A DNA stretch of 64,000 bases. Source: Lachnospiraceae bacterium (GTDB lineage: Bacteria; Bacillota; Clostridia; Lachnospirales; Lachnospiraceae). Below, in pieces: positions 35,307-44,092 of the stretch (positions are counted from its first letter, which is position 1; each line of letters begins with the position of its first letter). The DNA lies in NCBI GenBank assembly GCA_900766575.1, contig CAAFVW010000182.1, positions 1 to 64,000 of the forward strand, read 5' to 3'. The position numbers were made by a program, and so were the translations under genes. The notes beneath the pieces were generated by a model that was given only the letters and a program-made list of their open reading frames with translations, searched no databases and was not told the origin of the DNA.

Positions 35307-36005
35307 TTATATTAAAATTTTCTGCTCTTTAAAGCTAGTATACCTGTTATCTCCGATAATAATGTGGTCTAACAGAGGGATATCCATCTGAATTCCCACT
35401 TTTGCCACATTTTCCGTCAATTCCCTGTCAGATCTGCTGGGGGTTGGATCTCCGCTGGGATGATTGTGTATGAGGATAATGCTGACCGCCTTGTCCTTTA
35501 ACGCCTCCAAAAATACCTCCCGTGGGGAAATCAGTGCCATATTGACACTCCCGTCCGACAGCTTTTTCTCCCGAAGCAGCTGCCCCTTGGCATCCAGACA
35601 GAGCAGATACACACATTCTGTATCCCGGTGTCTGAGTTTCTCCATGAAATACTCCGCCACCTGATCCGCTCTGGTAAAGCAGATTCCCTCTCTGGCTTTG
35701 GCTCTGCTCATCCGGTTGGACAGCTCGGCGATACATTTTAATTTCACCGCCTTCACCATACCGATACCGCGAATCTCCATCAGTTCTTCCACACTTACAT
35801 CATGCAGTCCTAAAAGTCCCTCGCGCGGATAGGTAGCCAGTGCCAGCACCTTCTCTGCCAGCGCCACCGCAGAGTCTTCCCTGGTTCCTGTCCGCAGGAT
35901 CACGGCAAGCAGTTCCGCCTCCGTGAGATTCTCCGGTCCAAACTGTAAAAATCTCTCATAGGGAAGTCCCTGGTCTGTATTTACCTGTACATGTTTTCCG
36001 GGCAT
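35307..36005 (-). CDS. radC: RadC family JAB-domain protein
   Basis: 232 residues: an N-terminal UvrA/helix-hairpin-helix-like part (IRGIGMVKAVKL) and a C-terminal JAB/MPN metalloprotease-like domain with HNHPSGDPTPSRSD as metal site. Despite the name, a direct role in DNA repair is unproven. GGAGA precedes the ATG. It sits between the DUF4321 gene and mreB, the same place as in many Firmicutes. Confidence 0.94.
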   Translation of the reverse strand: MPGKHVQVNTDQGLPYERFLQFGPENLTEAELLAVILRTGTREDSAVALAEKVLALATYPREGLLGLHDVSVEELMEIRGIGMVKAVKLKCIAELSNRMSRAKAREGICFTRADQVAEYFMEKLRHRDTECVYLLCLDAKGQLLREKKLSDGSVNMALISPREVFLEALKDKAVSIILIHNHPSGDPTPSRSDRELTENVAKVGIQMDIPLLDHIIIGDNRYTSFKEQKILI

Positions 36006-36037
36006 AAGTCTCCTTCTGCCTGCCCCGACCTGTTCTC

Positions 36038-36277
36038 CTAACGAATAAAACGATATACCACAAATGATATGATCACACCGATCACACTGGCAATGGTGAT
36101 GTTGAACTCCAGTCCAAACGTCAGAATGATGAAACCAAGATTCAGTTCCACCGGACTGCTGAGCCCGAAGTTCTGTCCGTAATTCAGAAAAGTACCGTCA
36201 AAATACGTTCCTATAAATCTGCCGATCACAAAGCCGATCAGTACCAGAACGATCAAAACCCAGTTAATTTTCTTCAA
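36038..36277 (-). CDS. Small DUF4321 membrane protein
   Basis: 79 residues from a TTG start with GAGGG six bases upstream. Two hydrophobic helices (INWVLIVLVLIGFVIG and IASVIGVIISFVVYRF) flank a short outside loop. It matches DUF4321, a family of unknown function found next to radC/mreB in Clostridia. Lies 33 bases before radC. Confidence 0.8.
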   Translation of the reverse strand: MKKINWVLIVLVLIGFVIGRFIGTYFDGTFLNYGQNFGLSSPVELNLGFIILTFGLEFNITIASVIGVIISFVVYRFIR

Positions 36278-36434
36278 GGTGTTCCCTCTTCTTTCTTCTG
36301 TGTACTCCCTGTGGCAGAGCAGTCTCCCCGCGAGTCTGTCTTCCATACGTCATTTTATACTATCACAAAAAGCCTTTTCTGTACACAAATTTAGTAGATT
36401 TTATTTTGCGCTTTTTCTACAGGATTCGTAAGAT

Positions 36435-37751
36435 CTACATTGTCCGACGAATCTGTTCCTCTGTTACGATTCCCTTCTGTACTAACGCCTGCAGGGATTT
36501 CAGGATACCGAATTTGGCATGCTGCCAGGTAAGTCCTCCCTGGAAATATACCGCATAGGGAGGTTTGATTGGTCCATCCGCGGACAATTCGATGGAGGAA
36601 CCGGATACAAAGGCTCCCGCTGCCATAATGACCTGTGCATCATATCCAGGCATATCCCATGGTTCCGGTGTTACATGGCTGTCCACTGGCGCAGCGGCCT
36701 GGATCCCCTGACAGAATCCGATCACTCCTTCCGGCTGTCCGAAGGTAACGGCCTGAATAATATCATGTCTGCTCTCACTGCCGTTCGGAACCACTGCAAA
36801 TCCTAATTTTTCGTAGACATTCGCTGCAAAAATGGCTCCCTTCAATGCACCTGCTGTCACCGTAGGCGCCAGGAAAAAGCCCTGATAAAAATCTTTCAGG
36901 ATTCCTAAGGATGCGCCGACCTCTTTGCCCAGTCCCGGAGAGGTCAGACGATAGGCAGCGTTCTCCACACATTCCTTTTTCCCGGCAATATAACCGCCGA
37001 TGGGCGCCAGTCCGCCGCCGGGATTCTTGATCAGAGATCCCACGATCATATCCGCTCCCACATCTGAAGGCTCGATCGTCTCCACGAATTCTCCGTAACA
37101 ATTATCTACCATGCAGATCACATCCGGCTTAATCCCTTTGATAAAAGCGATCAGCTCACCGATTCTCTGTACCGACAGTGTCGGTCTGGTCTGATATCCC
37201 TTGGATCTCTGTATGGTTACCAGATGTGTCTTCTCGTTGATGTTCTCCCGGATACGGTCATAATCAAATCCTCCATCCGGCAGCAGATCTACCTGTCTGT
37301 AGGTCACGCCATACTCTGCCAGAGAACCTTTGGAAGGGCGGATACCAATGACTTCCTCCAGGGTATCATAAGGTTTGCCTACCGGAGACAGCAATTCGTC
37401 TCCGGGTCTCAGATTACTCATTAATGCCAGCGCCAGTGCATGGGTGCCGCAGGTGATCTGCGGACGCACCAGAGCATCCTCTGTATGGAAGGTGGCAGCA
37501 TAGACTGCCTCCAGGGTATCTCTTCCCAGATCATTGTAACCGTAACCAGTCGTTCCCAGCAGGCAAGCCTCACTGACCTGATGCTGCTGCATGGCTTTTA
37601 CCACCTTTAACTGATTATACTCCGCATTCCGGTCCACCTCATCAAAACGCTCCCGAAGGCTTTTCTCAATGGCACATCCATAGTCATATACCGTCTTGCT
37701 GATCCCCATGGAAAGATACATTTCTTCATTACTGTTATTGCTGTTTTTCAT
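36435..37751 (-). CDS. Aluminium-resistance / methionine gamma-lyase-like PLP protein (YnbB-like)
   Basis: PLP-dependent type I fold protein of 438 residues in the YnbB (aluminium resistance) family, related to methionine gamma-lyase. The PLP lysine is in GSLIKNPGGG near residue 242; CMVDNCYGEF holds the cofactor-ring Asp. The biochemical substrate is not established. AGGG lies before the ATG, which overlaps the end of miaA by 17 bases; miaA-ynbB neighbourhood is conserved in Bacillus. Confidence 0.88.
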   Translation of the reverse strand: MKNSNNSNEEMYLSMGISKTVYDYGCAIEKSLRERFDEVDRNAEYNQLKVVKAMQQHQVSEACLLGTTGYGYNDLGRDTLEAVYAATFHTEDALVRPQITCGTHALALALMSNLRPGDELLSPVGKPYDTLEEVIGIRPSKGSLAEYGVTYRQVDLLPDGGFDYDRIRENINEKTHLVTIQRSKGYQTRPTLSVQRIGELIAFIKGIKPDVICMVDNCYGEFVETIEPSDVGADMIVGSLIKNPGGGLAPIGGYIAGKKECVENAAYRLTSPGLGKEVGASLGILKDFYQGFFLAPTVTAGALKGAIFAANVYEKLGFAVVPNGSESRHDIIQAVTFGQPEGVIGFCQGIQAAAPVDSHVTPEPWDMPGYDAQVIMAAGAFVSGSSIELSADGPIKPPYAVYFQGGLTWQHAKFGILKSLQALVQKGIVTEEQIRRTM

Positions 37752-38709
37752 AGATCCCTTTTTCTCCTAATTCCTTTAACATATATTCTAAAATTTTCTC
37801 TTCGTCATAGTCAAATTGCTGTTTATCCAGCCAGATAACTTCGTTCTCCCTGCGGAACCAGGTCAACTGTCTCTTGGCAAAATGTCTGGTATCCCGTTTC
37901 AGAGTATACACTGATTCCTCCAGGCTGCATTCCTGGTCCAGGTAATCCAGAATCTCTTTGTAGCCAAGTCCCTGCATGGATACCATTCCTCTGTGACAGC
38001 CCATTTTTTTCAGGTTTCTGACTTCCTCCACCAGTCCTTCCGACATCATTTCATCGATACGGGTTTCGATTCTGTCATAGAGCTTCTCACGGTCATCCGT
38101 CAGGACAAAATAGCTGAAATTATACGGGCTCATACGCTTTTTTTCTCTTTCATTATGCGTCGAGATGGGTTCCCCGGTCAGTTCATAATATTCCAGTGCA
38201 CGGATGGTTCTCTTGATATTATTGGCATGAATATTCTGTGCCGATACGGGATCGACCATTGCAAGCATCTCATGCAATACCTCCGGTCCCTGCTCTGAAG
38301 CCAGGTGTTCTAATTTCTGCCGGTATTCGGTATTCTCTTCGTTCTCCGTAAAATCAATTCCGCGAAGCACCGCCTGAATGTAGAACCCCGTACCACCCAC
38401 AAGGATTGGGATGTGTCCTCTGTCATAGACCTGTTCCATGCATTTCAGGCAGCGCTTCTGAAATACCACCACATTAAATTCTTCCCACGGCTCCAGAATG
38501 TCGATCAGATGATGGGGCACTCCCTGCATTTCCTCCGGGCGGATCTTGGCGGAACCGATATCCATGTGTTTATATATCTGCATCGAGTCAGCCGACAGGA
38601 TCTCTCCGCCTATGGCTTTTGCCAGGGCAATGGATAGCTTTGTCTTCCCAACTGCCGTTGGACCGGTCAGTACGACCAGCGGTCTTTTTATTGATTGAGT
38701 TACCAACAT
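37735..38709 (-). CDS. miaA: tRNA dimethylallyltransferase
   Basis: Adds the isopentenyl group to A37 of tRNAs reading U-first codons. 324 residues. P-loop GPTAVGKTKLS (residues 16-26), SADSMQIYKHMDIGSAK, GGTGFYIQA and the RDTRHFAKRQLTWFRRE core are all diagnostic. Its product is the substrate of MiaB, whose gene lies at 47035-48450. Confidence 0.97.
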   Translation of the reverse strand: MLVTQSIKRPLVVLTGPTAVGKTKLSIALAKAIGGEILSADSMQIYKHMDIGSAKIRPEEMQGVPHHLIDILEPWEEFNVVVFQKRCLKCMEQVYDRGHIPILVGGTGFYIQAVLRGIDFTENEENTEYRQKLEHLASEQGPEVLHEMLAMVDPVSAQNIHANNIKRTIRALEYYELTGEPISTHNEREKKRMSPYNFSYFVLTDDREKLYDRIETRIDEMMSEGLVEEVRNLKKMGCHRGMVSMQGLGYKEILDYLDQECSLEESVYTLKRDTRHFAKRQLTWFRRENEVIWLDKQQFDYDEEKILEYMLKELGEKGIYEKQQ

Positions 38710-38728
38710 AATTCCTCTTCCTTACACA

Positions 38729-39208
38729 TTATCCATTATTATTCTGGGTGCAGTTTGCTGCATCAATGGCGATGACTAACATCAGCCCTTCCAGTTCATC
38801 CTTGGGATCAGCGAAGTTAATCGTGTAGGTATCTCCCCAGCGGAACAGCTCCTTCGAGATATGAATGATACTGCTGCACCCACTGTATACCTCATAATCC
38901 CATCCCAAAAAATCTCCTTCCACACGCCAGCCGTTGTAATCGATCTCGTATCGGGGTTTGAAAAAGGAAAACTGCTTGCGGATCTCGCCCCGTATCTGTC
39001 CGTTAATTTCAATTTCAAATGCCGGAAGCAGGGTAAACAGGCGCTGTCTGATCACACCGAGTTCATGATCATTTCTGTCATAGACATGAAGCTGGTGTCC
39101 TAAGGAAAAAAACTCCGCTTTTACAAAATATTTTGCATTTTCATTTTCATCATAGACATCATAAGAATCTGTCCAGGAAAATACTCGTTGTTTGATCAGT
39201 AATCGCAT
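38729..39208 (-). CDS. LURP-one-related (tubby-like fold) protein
   Basis: 159 residues matching the LOR/LURP-one-related family, a tubby-like beta barrel. Repeated beta-strands and motifs such as LLIKQRVFSWTDSYDVYDE and LFTLLPAFEIEING. The bacterial role is unknown. It has no signal peptide or membrane helix. The start overlaps the mutL stop (TAATG), so it is co-translated with the mismatch-repair genes, which may be chance. Confidence 0.8.
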   Translation of the reverse strand: MRLLIKQRVFSWTDSYDVYDENENAKYFVKAEFFSLGHQLHVYDRNDHELGVIRQRLFTLLPAFEIEINGQIRGEIRKQFSFFKPRYEIDYNGWRVEGDFLGWDYEVYSGCSSIIHISKELFRWGDTYTINFADPKDELEGLMLVIAIDAANCTQNNNG

Positions 39209-41283
39209 TATACAATCCTCTTAAATTTCTTCTCCAGGTCAGTCTCCGTCATGGTAATGATGGTAGGTCTGCCGTGGGGACAGTTGTAGGGGTTATCCAG
39301 TGTCAGAAGTTCATCGATCAATTCCTCTGCCTCCTGAAAACTCAGGCGGTTATTGCCCTTGACCGCTGCCTTGCAGGACATGGATGCGATCTTCTCCTCG
39401 ATGACCTGGAAGCTGCCACGGTTGCCGGTCTCCTGGGACAGTTCATCCAGTACCGCCAGGAACAGTTCTCTCTCACTGCACCCGTAGAGATCCACCGGAA
39501 CGCTGCGCAGAGCATATTCATTGCCGCCGAAAGCTTCCACCTCAAATCCCAGCTGGGAAAAAGCATCTTCGTAGATATGGAGAATACTTTCCTCCTGCCC
39601 GGTCAGACTGACAATCACAGGTGGCATCAGGCGCTGGGAAACAACACTTTTTTCATGAAACTGTTTCATCAGGCGTTCATATTTTACCTTCTCATGGGCC
39701 GCATGTTGGTCGATGATAAACAGCTTATCCTCGAACTGGATCAGCCAGTAGGTATCAAAAACCTGTCCAATGATCCGGTAACGGCTGCGATTCTGCATGG
39801 AAAGCAGTTTTTCCTCGAACAGATTCAGCTGTTGTACATCCTTCACCCCGGGTTCCATATTCATATCCGATGGCTGTTTCTCCGCAGAAATACTCTCCAC
39901 GGCTTCCATCACTTCAGCGGTCTCCGGGCGGATTACAGACTCCGGAGATGTCGGCTTAAGGGGTTCAGCCTCTACGAAGAAGTCATCCTCTTTCGGTGCC
40001 AGTGCTGCCACAGGTGCAGTAGATTGTTCCTCTGTCCGCGCACTTACCGGCTCCTGCTCCGGCTTCCGGATACTGGTCTGCACAGCTGCATGTGTCTCCT
40101 GCCACACCGGCTTCTGTACGAATTCTTTTCGGTCTTTCGGAACAGCTTCGTACTTTGCTTCTTCCATGACACGATAACTTTCTTCTCTTTTTTTCTCGAA
40201 CACCTCCGGCGTATGCTCCTTCCAGGAAGCTTTTCTGTCTTCGAGCTCCTTTTTCTGAATGGATTTTTCATCCTCTAAGGAAGCGTCCGGGATCATTTCC
40301 CGGTTCCGCAGGGTTGCTGCGATCCTCTCACTGAGCATTCTGGCAAAAGCCATGCCATCGGAGAAACGCACGTCCATTTTAGAGGGATGCACATTTACAT
40401 CTACGGTCTCTGTATCCATGGTGATGTGCAATACACACAGCGGAAATTTATGCTGCATCAGATATTGTTTATAACCTTCTTCAATAGCCTTGGCAATCAC
40501 ACCGCTGCGGATAAAACGTCCATTGATAAAATAAATCTCAAAGTTACGGTTCGAACGTACCAGCACCGGTTTTCCCAGATACCCTTCGACCTTGATCCCG
40601 TTTTCTTCGATCTGGATCGGCACCAGCTCTGCTGCAATCTCTCTGCCATAGATCCGGTAGATGACTTCTCTTAAATCACCGTTGCCGGATGTGTGGAACC
40701 TGGTCTGGTTCCCAAGCACAAATTTAAAGGAGATATCCGGTCTGGAAAGTGCCAGATGTTCCATCAGATCTGTGATATAGCTGCCTTCCGTGGCAGGCTG
40801 TTTTAAGAATTTCCGACGCACCGGTGTATTGAAGAACAGATTCCGCATGAGAAACGTCGTACCGTCCGGTGCACCGATCTCATCTATGGACTGCTCCTTT
40901 GCCCCCTCCAGCACCATGCGGGTTCCCGTGAGATTTTCTTTCCGCTTGGTGATGATCTCTACTCTGGATACCGCTGCGATGCTGGACAATGCCTCACCGC
41001 GGAATCCCAGACTTACGATATGATTCAGATCATCCGCATCTTCGATTTTGCTGGTAGCATGCCGCAGGAAAGCAGTTGGCAGCTGCTCCCTCTCAATACC
41101 GCAGCCGTTATCCGTCACACGGATAAATTCAATACCGCCTTCTTTTGCTTCCACCGTGATTGCCGTGGAACCGGCATCAATGGCATTCTCCACCAGTTCC
41201 TTTACCACGCTGGCCGGTCTCTCTACCACTTCTCCGGCAGCGATTCTATCGATTGTCCGGGAGTCCAGTACATGTATTCCCAT
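39208..41283 (-). CDS. mutL: DNA mismatch repair protein MutL
   Basis: 691 residues. The N-terminal GHKL ATPase has IAAGEVVERP, NAIDAG, VTDNGCGI and GFRGEALSSI. A variable Glu-rich linker (about 330-480) precedes the C-terminal dimerisation and endonuclease domain (about 495-690) with the metal-site DQHAAHEKVKYE motif and CPHGRPT. Firmicutes MutL nicks DNA, and these motifs indicate this one does too. GGAGGAG precedes the ATG. Confidence 0.96.
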   Translation of the reverse strand: MGIHVLDSRTIDRIAAGEVVERPASVVKELVENAIDAGSTAITVEAKEGGIEFIRVTDNGCGIEREQLPTAFLRHATSKIEDADDLNHIVSLGFRGEALSSIAAVSRVEIITKRKENLTGTRMVLEGAKEQSIDEIGAPDGTTFLMRNLFFNTPVRRKFLKQPATEGSYITDLMEHLALSRPDISFKFVLGNQTRFHTSGNGDLREVIYRIYGREIAAELVPIQIEENGIKVEGYLGKPVLVRSNRNFEIYFINGRFIRSGVIAKAIEEGYKQYLMQHKFPLCVLHITMDTETVDVNVHPSKMDVRFSDGMAFARMLSERIAATLRNREMIPDASLEDEKSIQKKELEDRKASWKEHTPEVFEKKREESYRVMEEAKYEAVPKDRKEFVQKPVWQETHAAVQTSIRKPEQEPVSARTEEQSTAPVAALAPKEDDFFVEAEPLKPTSPESVIRPETAEVMEAVESISAEKQPSDMNMEPGVKDVQQLNLFEEKLLSMQNRSRYRIIGQVFDTYWLIQFEDKLFIIDQHAAHEKVKYERLMKQFHEKSVVSQRLMPPVIVSLTGQEESILHIYEDAFSQLGFEVEAFGGNEYALRSVPVDLYGCSERELFLAVLDELSQETGNRGSFQVIEEKIASMSCKAAVKGNNRLSFQEAEELIDELLTLDNPYNCPHGRPTIITMTETDLEKKFKRIV

Positions 41284-41301
41284 AAATCTCCTCCCTTATC
41301 C

Positions 41302-43959
41302 TTAACCATTCCAACGATTTTTCAGTTTATTCTGAAGCCGGTACAAGGTATTCAGTGCATCTAACGGTGTCAGTGTCGTCACTTCGATCTCCATCAGTTC
41401 CTTCAGGATATCCTCATCCGTCACTGTATCAAACAGAGACATCTGCGCCAGATCCACTTCGTCATATTTCGGCTGTTTCTTCACTTTTGCCTCACTCTTA
41501 CTGTCAACGGCAATGCTCTGCACCTTTTCCGTGATATCATTGTCGGAGAGCTGTTCCACGATCTCTTTCGCACGGTCGATAACCATATCCGGCACGCCTG
41601 CCAGCTTCGCCACCTGGATACCGTAGCTCTTGTCTGCGCCGCCTTTGACGATCTTACGCAGGAATACAATATCGTCCCCGCATTCCTTGACTGCAATACA
41701 GTAGTTGTTCACATTGCTCATTTTACCTTCCAGCTCGGTCAGTTCATGATAATGGGTCGCAAACAGTGTCTTTGCCCCAAGGAGCTTACGGTTGCTGATA
41801 TGCTCTATTACTGCCCAGGCAATGCTCAATCCGTCAAACGTGGAAGTGCCTCTGCCGATCTCATCCAGGATCAGAAGGCTCCTGGAGGTTGCATTCCGCA
41901 AAATATTCGCCACTTCGTTCATCTCCACCATGAACGTGGACTGGCCGCTGGCCAGATCGTCCGAGGCACCGACACGGGTAAAGATTCTGTCCACAATACC
42001 AATATTGGCTCTCCCCGCCGGCACAAAGCAGCCGATCTGCGCCATCAGAACGATCAGTGCCGTCTGACGCATATACGTGGATTTGCCCGCCATATTCGGT
42101 CCGGTGATGATACTGATACAATGATTGCCATTGTCCAGATAGGTGTCATTGGCGATAAACATATCATTTGTGATCATCTGTTCCACTACGGGATGTCTGC
42201 CGTCTTTGATATCAATAACACCTTTTTCATTCAGCTTCGGACGCACATAATGATTGCGCTCTGCCACCAGGGAAAGCGATGCGTACACATCCAGCTTTGC
42301 AATGGCTTTGGCTGTATTCTGGATTCTGACCAGCTCCTGTGCTATAGTATCACGTATTTTGCAGAAGACATCATATTCTAACGTCTGTAATTTGTCCTCT
42401 GCATTAAGAATCGTGTCTTCCAGTTCTTTTAATCTCGGCGTCGTATATCTCTCCGCATTCGCCAGTGTCTGCTTACGGATATAATCCTCCGGCACCAGAT
42501 CCTTGTAAGAATTCGTCACCTCAAAATAATAACCAAATATTTTATTGTATTTGATCTTCAGATTCTTGATGCCGGTGCGTTCCCTGTCTTCTTCCTCCAG
42601 CTGAGCCAGCCACTGTTTCCCGTCATGTTTGGCACTGCGCAGATGATCGATCGTCTCATCGAACCCGTCCTTGATCATTCCGCCTTCTCTGATAGAGATG
42701 GGCGGCTCGTCTATAATCGCTTCTTCAATCAGATGATAGATATCTTCCAGTCCATCGATCTGCTCTCTGATTCCCGTAAGCTCCTCCTTCTGGAATGTCT
42801 CCAGAACCGTCTTGATCGGCGGCAGCATCTCCAGGGAATTTCGAAACGCAATCAGATCTCTCGGATTCGCTGTCTTATAAGTCACTTTACTGAGCAGACG
42901 CTCCAGATCATAGACCGGATTTAAATACTCCCTGATCTCATCCCTGGAAATGGCATCCTTATTCAGTTCCTGAATGGCATCCAGACGTTTCTCCATCTCT
43001 TCCTTTTCTATCAAAGGCTGTTCGATATAGCTGCGCAGCAGTCTGGCACCCATAGCGGTCTTCGTCTTGTCCAGTACCCACAAAAGAGAGCCTCTCTTTT
43101 GTTTTTCCCTCAATGTCTCTGTCAGTTCCAGATTTCTTCTGGTGGAACTGTCCAGAAGCATGTATTTGCTGGTAAGATACGGATAAATATGGGTAAAATG
43201 CTCCAGATCCGTCTTCTGTGTATCATACAGATATTGCAGCAATGCCCCAGCAGCCAGAATCCCGGTGGGGAATTCTTCGATTCCCAGTCCGATCAGAGTA
43301 TTTACTTTAAAGTGTTTCAAAAGAATCCGTCTGCATCCATCGTCATCAAACATGTGAGACTCCAGGGCATTGACGGAGATATGTAACCGGGATCTTAAAT
43401 CGTTCACATCAAAACCGCTGACCAGAAATGCCTCATTGCAGATGATCTCCGAAGGCTCATACTTCATCAGCTCATCCTTCAGCTTCTTTAAATCTTCCAC
43501 CTCAGTCACATAGTAATCACCGGTTGTCACATCCGCCGCGGAAATACCGATTCCATCCGGTGTATAGGCAATACACATCAGATAATTGTTCTTGCTGGCC
43601 TCCAGGGATTGTACATTCAGGTTCGTACCGGGCGTCACCACGCGGATCACTTCCCGCTTCACCAGTCCCCTGGCAAGCTTCGGATCCTCCACCTGTTCAC
43701 AGATGGCTACTTTATAGCCCCGGCTGACCAGCTTGGACAGATACCCTTCCACCGCATGATAAGGAATTCCGCACATCGGTGCACGCTCTTCCAGTCCACA
43801 GCTTTTCCCAGTCAGGGTGATTTCCAGTTCTTTGGAGGCCACCAGCGCATCGTCAAAGAACATTTCATAGAAATCTCCCAGACGATAAAAAAGGATACAG
43901 TCTTTGTACTGCTCCTTGGTCTCCATATATTTTTGCATCATTGGTGTCAATTCAGCCAT
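41302..43959 (-). CDS. mutS: DNA mismatch repair protein MutS
   Basis: 885 residues from the ATG at 43959 (AGGAGA nine bases before). Mismatch-sensing motif GDFYEMF near residue 30, connector and lever domains, and the ATPase with Walker A GPNMAGKSTYMRQ, Walker B LLILDEIGRGTS and ATHYHEL. A C-terminal DLAQMSLFD-like beta-clamp peptide and a tetramerisation tail follow. Stop and mutL start are 19 bases apart. Confidence 0.97.
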   Translation of the reverse strand: MAELTPMMQKYMETKEQYKDCILFYRLGDFYEMFFDDALVASKELEITLTGKSCGLEERAPMCGIPYHAVEGYLSKLVSRGYKVAICEQVEDPKLARGLVKREVIRVVTPGTNLNVQSLEASKNNYLMCIAYTPDGIGISAADVTTGDYYVTEVEDLKKLKDELMKYEPSEIICNEAFLVSGFDVNDLRSRLHISVNALESHMFDDDGCRRILLKHFKVNTLIGLGIEEFPTGILAAGALLQYLYDTQKTDLEHFTHIYPYLTSKYMLLDSSTRRNLELTETLREKQKRGSLLWVLDKTKTAMGARLLRSYIEQPLIEKEEMEKRLDAIQELNKDAISRDEIREYLNPVYDLERLLSKVTYKTANPRDLIAFRNSLEMLPPIKTVLETFQKEELTGIREQIDGLEDIYHLIEEAIIDEPPISIREGGMIKDGFDETIDHLRSAKHDGKQWLAQLEEEDRERTGIKNLKIKYNKIFGYYFEVTNSYKDLVPEDYIRKQTLANAERYTTPRLKELEDTILNAEDKLQTLEYDVFCKIRDTIAQELVRIQNTAKAIAKLDVYASLSLVAERNHYVRPKLNEKGVIDIKDGRHPVVEQMITNDMFIANDTYLDNGNHCISIITGPNMAGKSTYMRQTALIVLMAQIGCFVPAGRANIGIVDRIFTRVGASDDLASGQSTFMVEMNEVANILRNATSRSLLILDEIGRGTSTFDGLSIAWAVIEHISNRKLLGAKTLFATHYHELTELEGKMSNVNNYCIAVKECGDDIVFLRKIVKGGADKSYGIQVAKLAGVPDMVIDRAKEIVEQLSDNDITEKVQSIAVDSKSEAKVKKQPKYDEVDLAQMSLFDTVTDEDILKELMEIEVTTLTPLDALNTLYRLQNKLKNRWNG

Positions 43960-43995
43960 GATTTTCTCCTGTTCTGTAAAAGGATACACGACAAA

Positions 43996-44023
43996 GCGGA
44001 CACGCAAAAGCTTGCGTATCCGC
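43996..44023 (-). repeat. Hairpin at the predicted 5' end of the mutS transcript
   Basis: GCGGACACGCAA pairs with TTGCGTATCCGC around a four-base loop; the single C/A mismatch becomes a G-U pair in the minus-strand RNA. It starts about five bases after the predicted mutS -10 box. It may stabilise the transcript or affect early elongation. Confidence 0.55.
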
Positions 44024-44027
44024 ATCT

Positions 44028-44056
44028 ATCTTAGCACAAAATATTGAGGTTGTAAA
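44028..44056 (-). promoter_or_regulatory. Promoter of the mutS-mutL-LOR-miaA-ynbB unit
   Basis: Minus-strand TTTACA (44051-44056), a 17-base spacer and TAAGAT (44028-44033), in the gap after sulP. Confidence 0.55.
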
Positions 44057-44092
44057 TTAAAGAACCAGCCGTCAAACTGATAGTTTTTCCCT

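Noticed and set aside
39274..40278. Open frame of 334 codons on the plus strand opposite mutL
   Set aside because: mutL is certain on the other strand; the antisense product has no recognisable domain and a composition that mirrors mutL codons.
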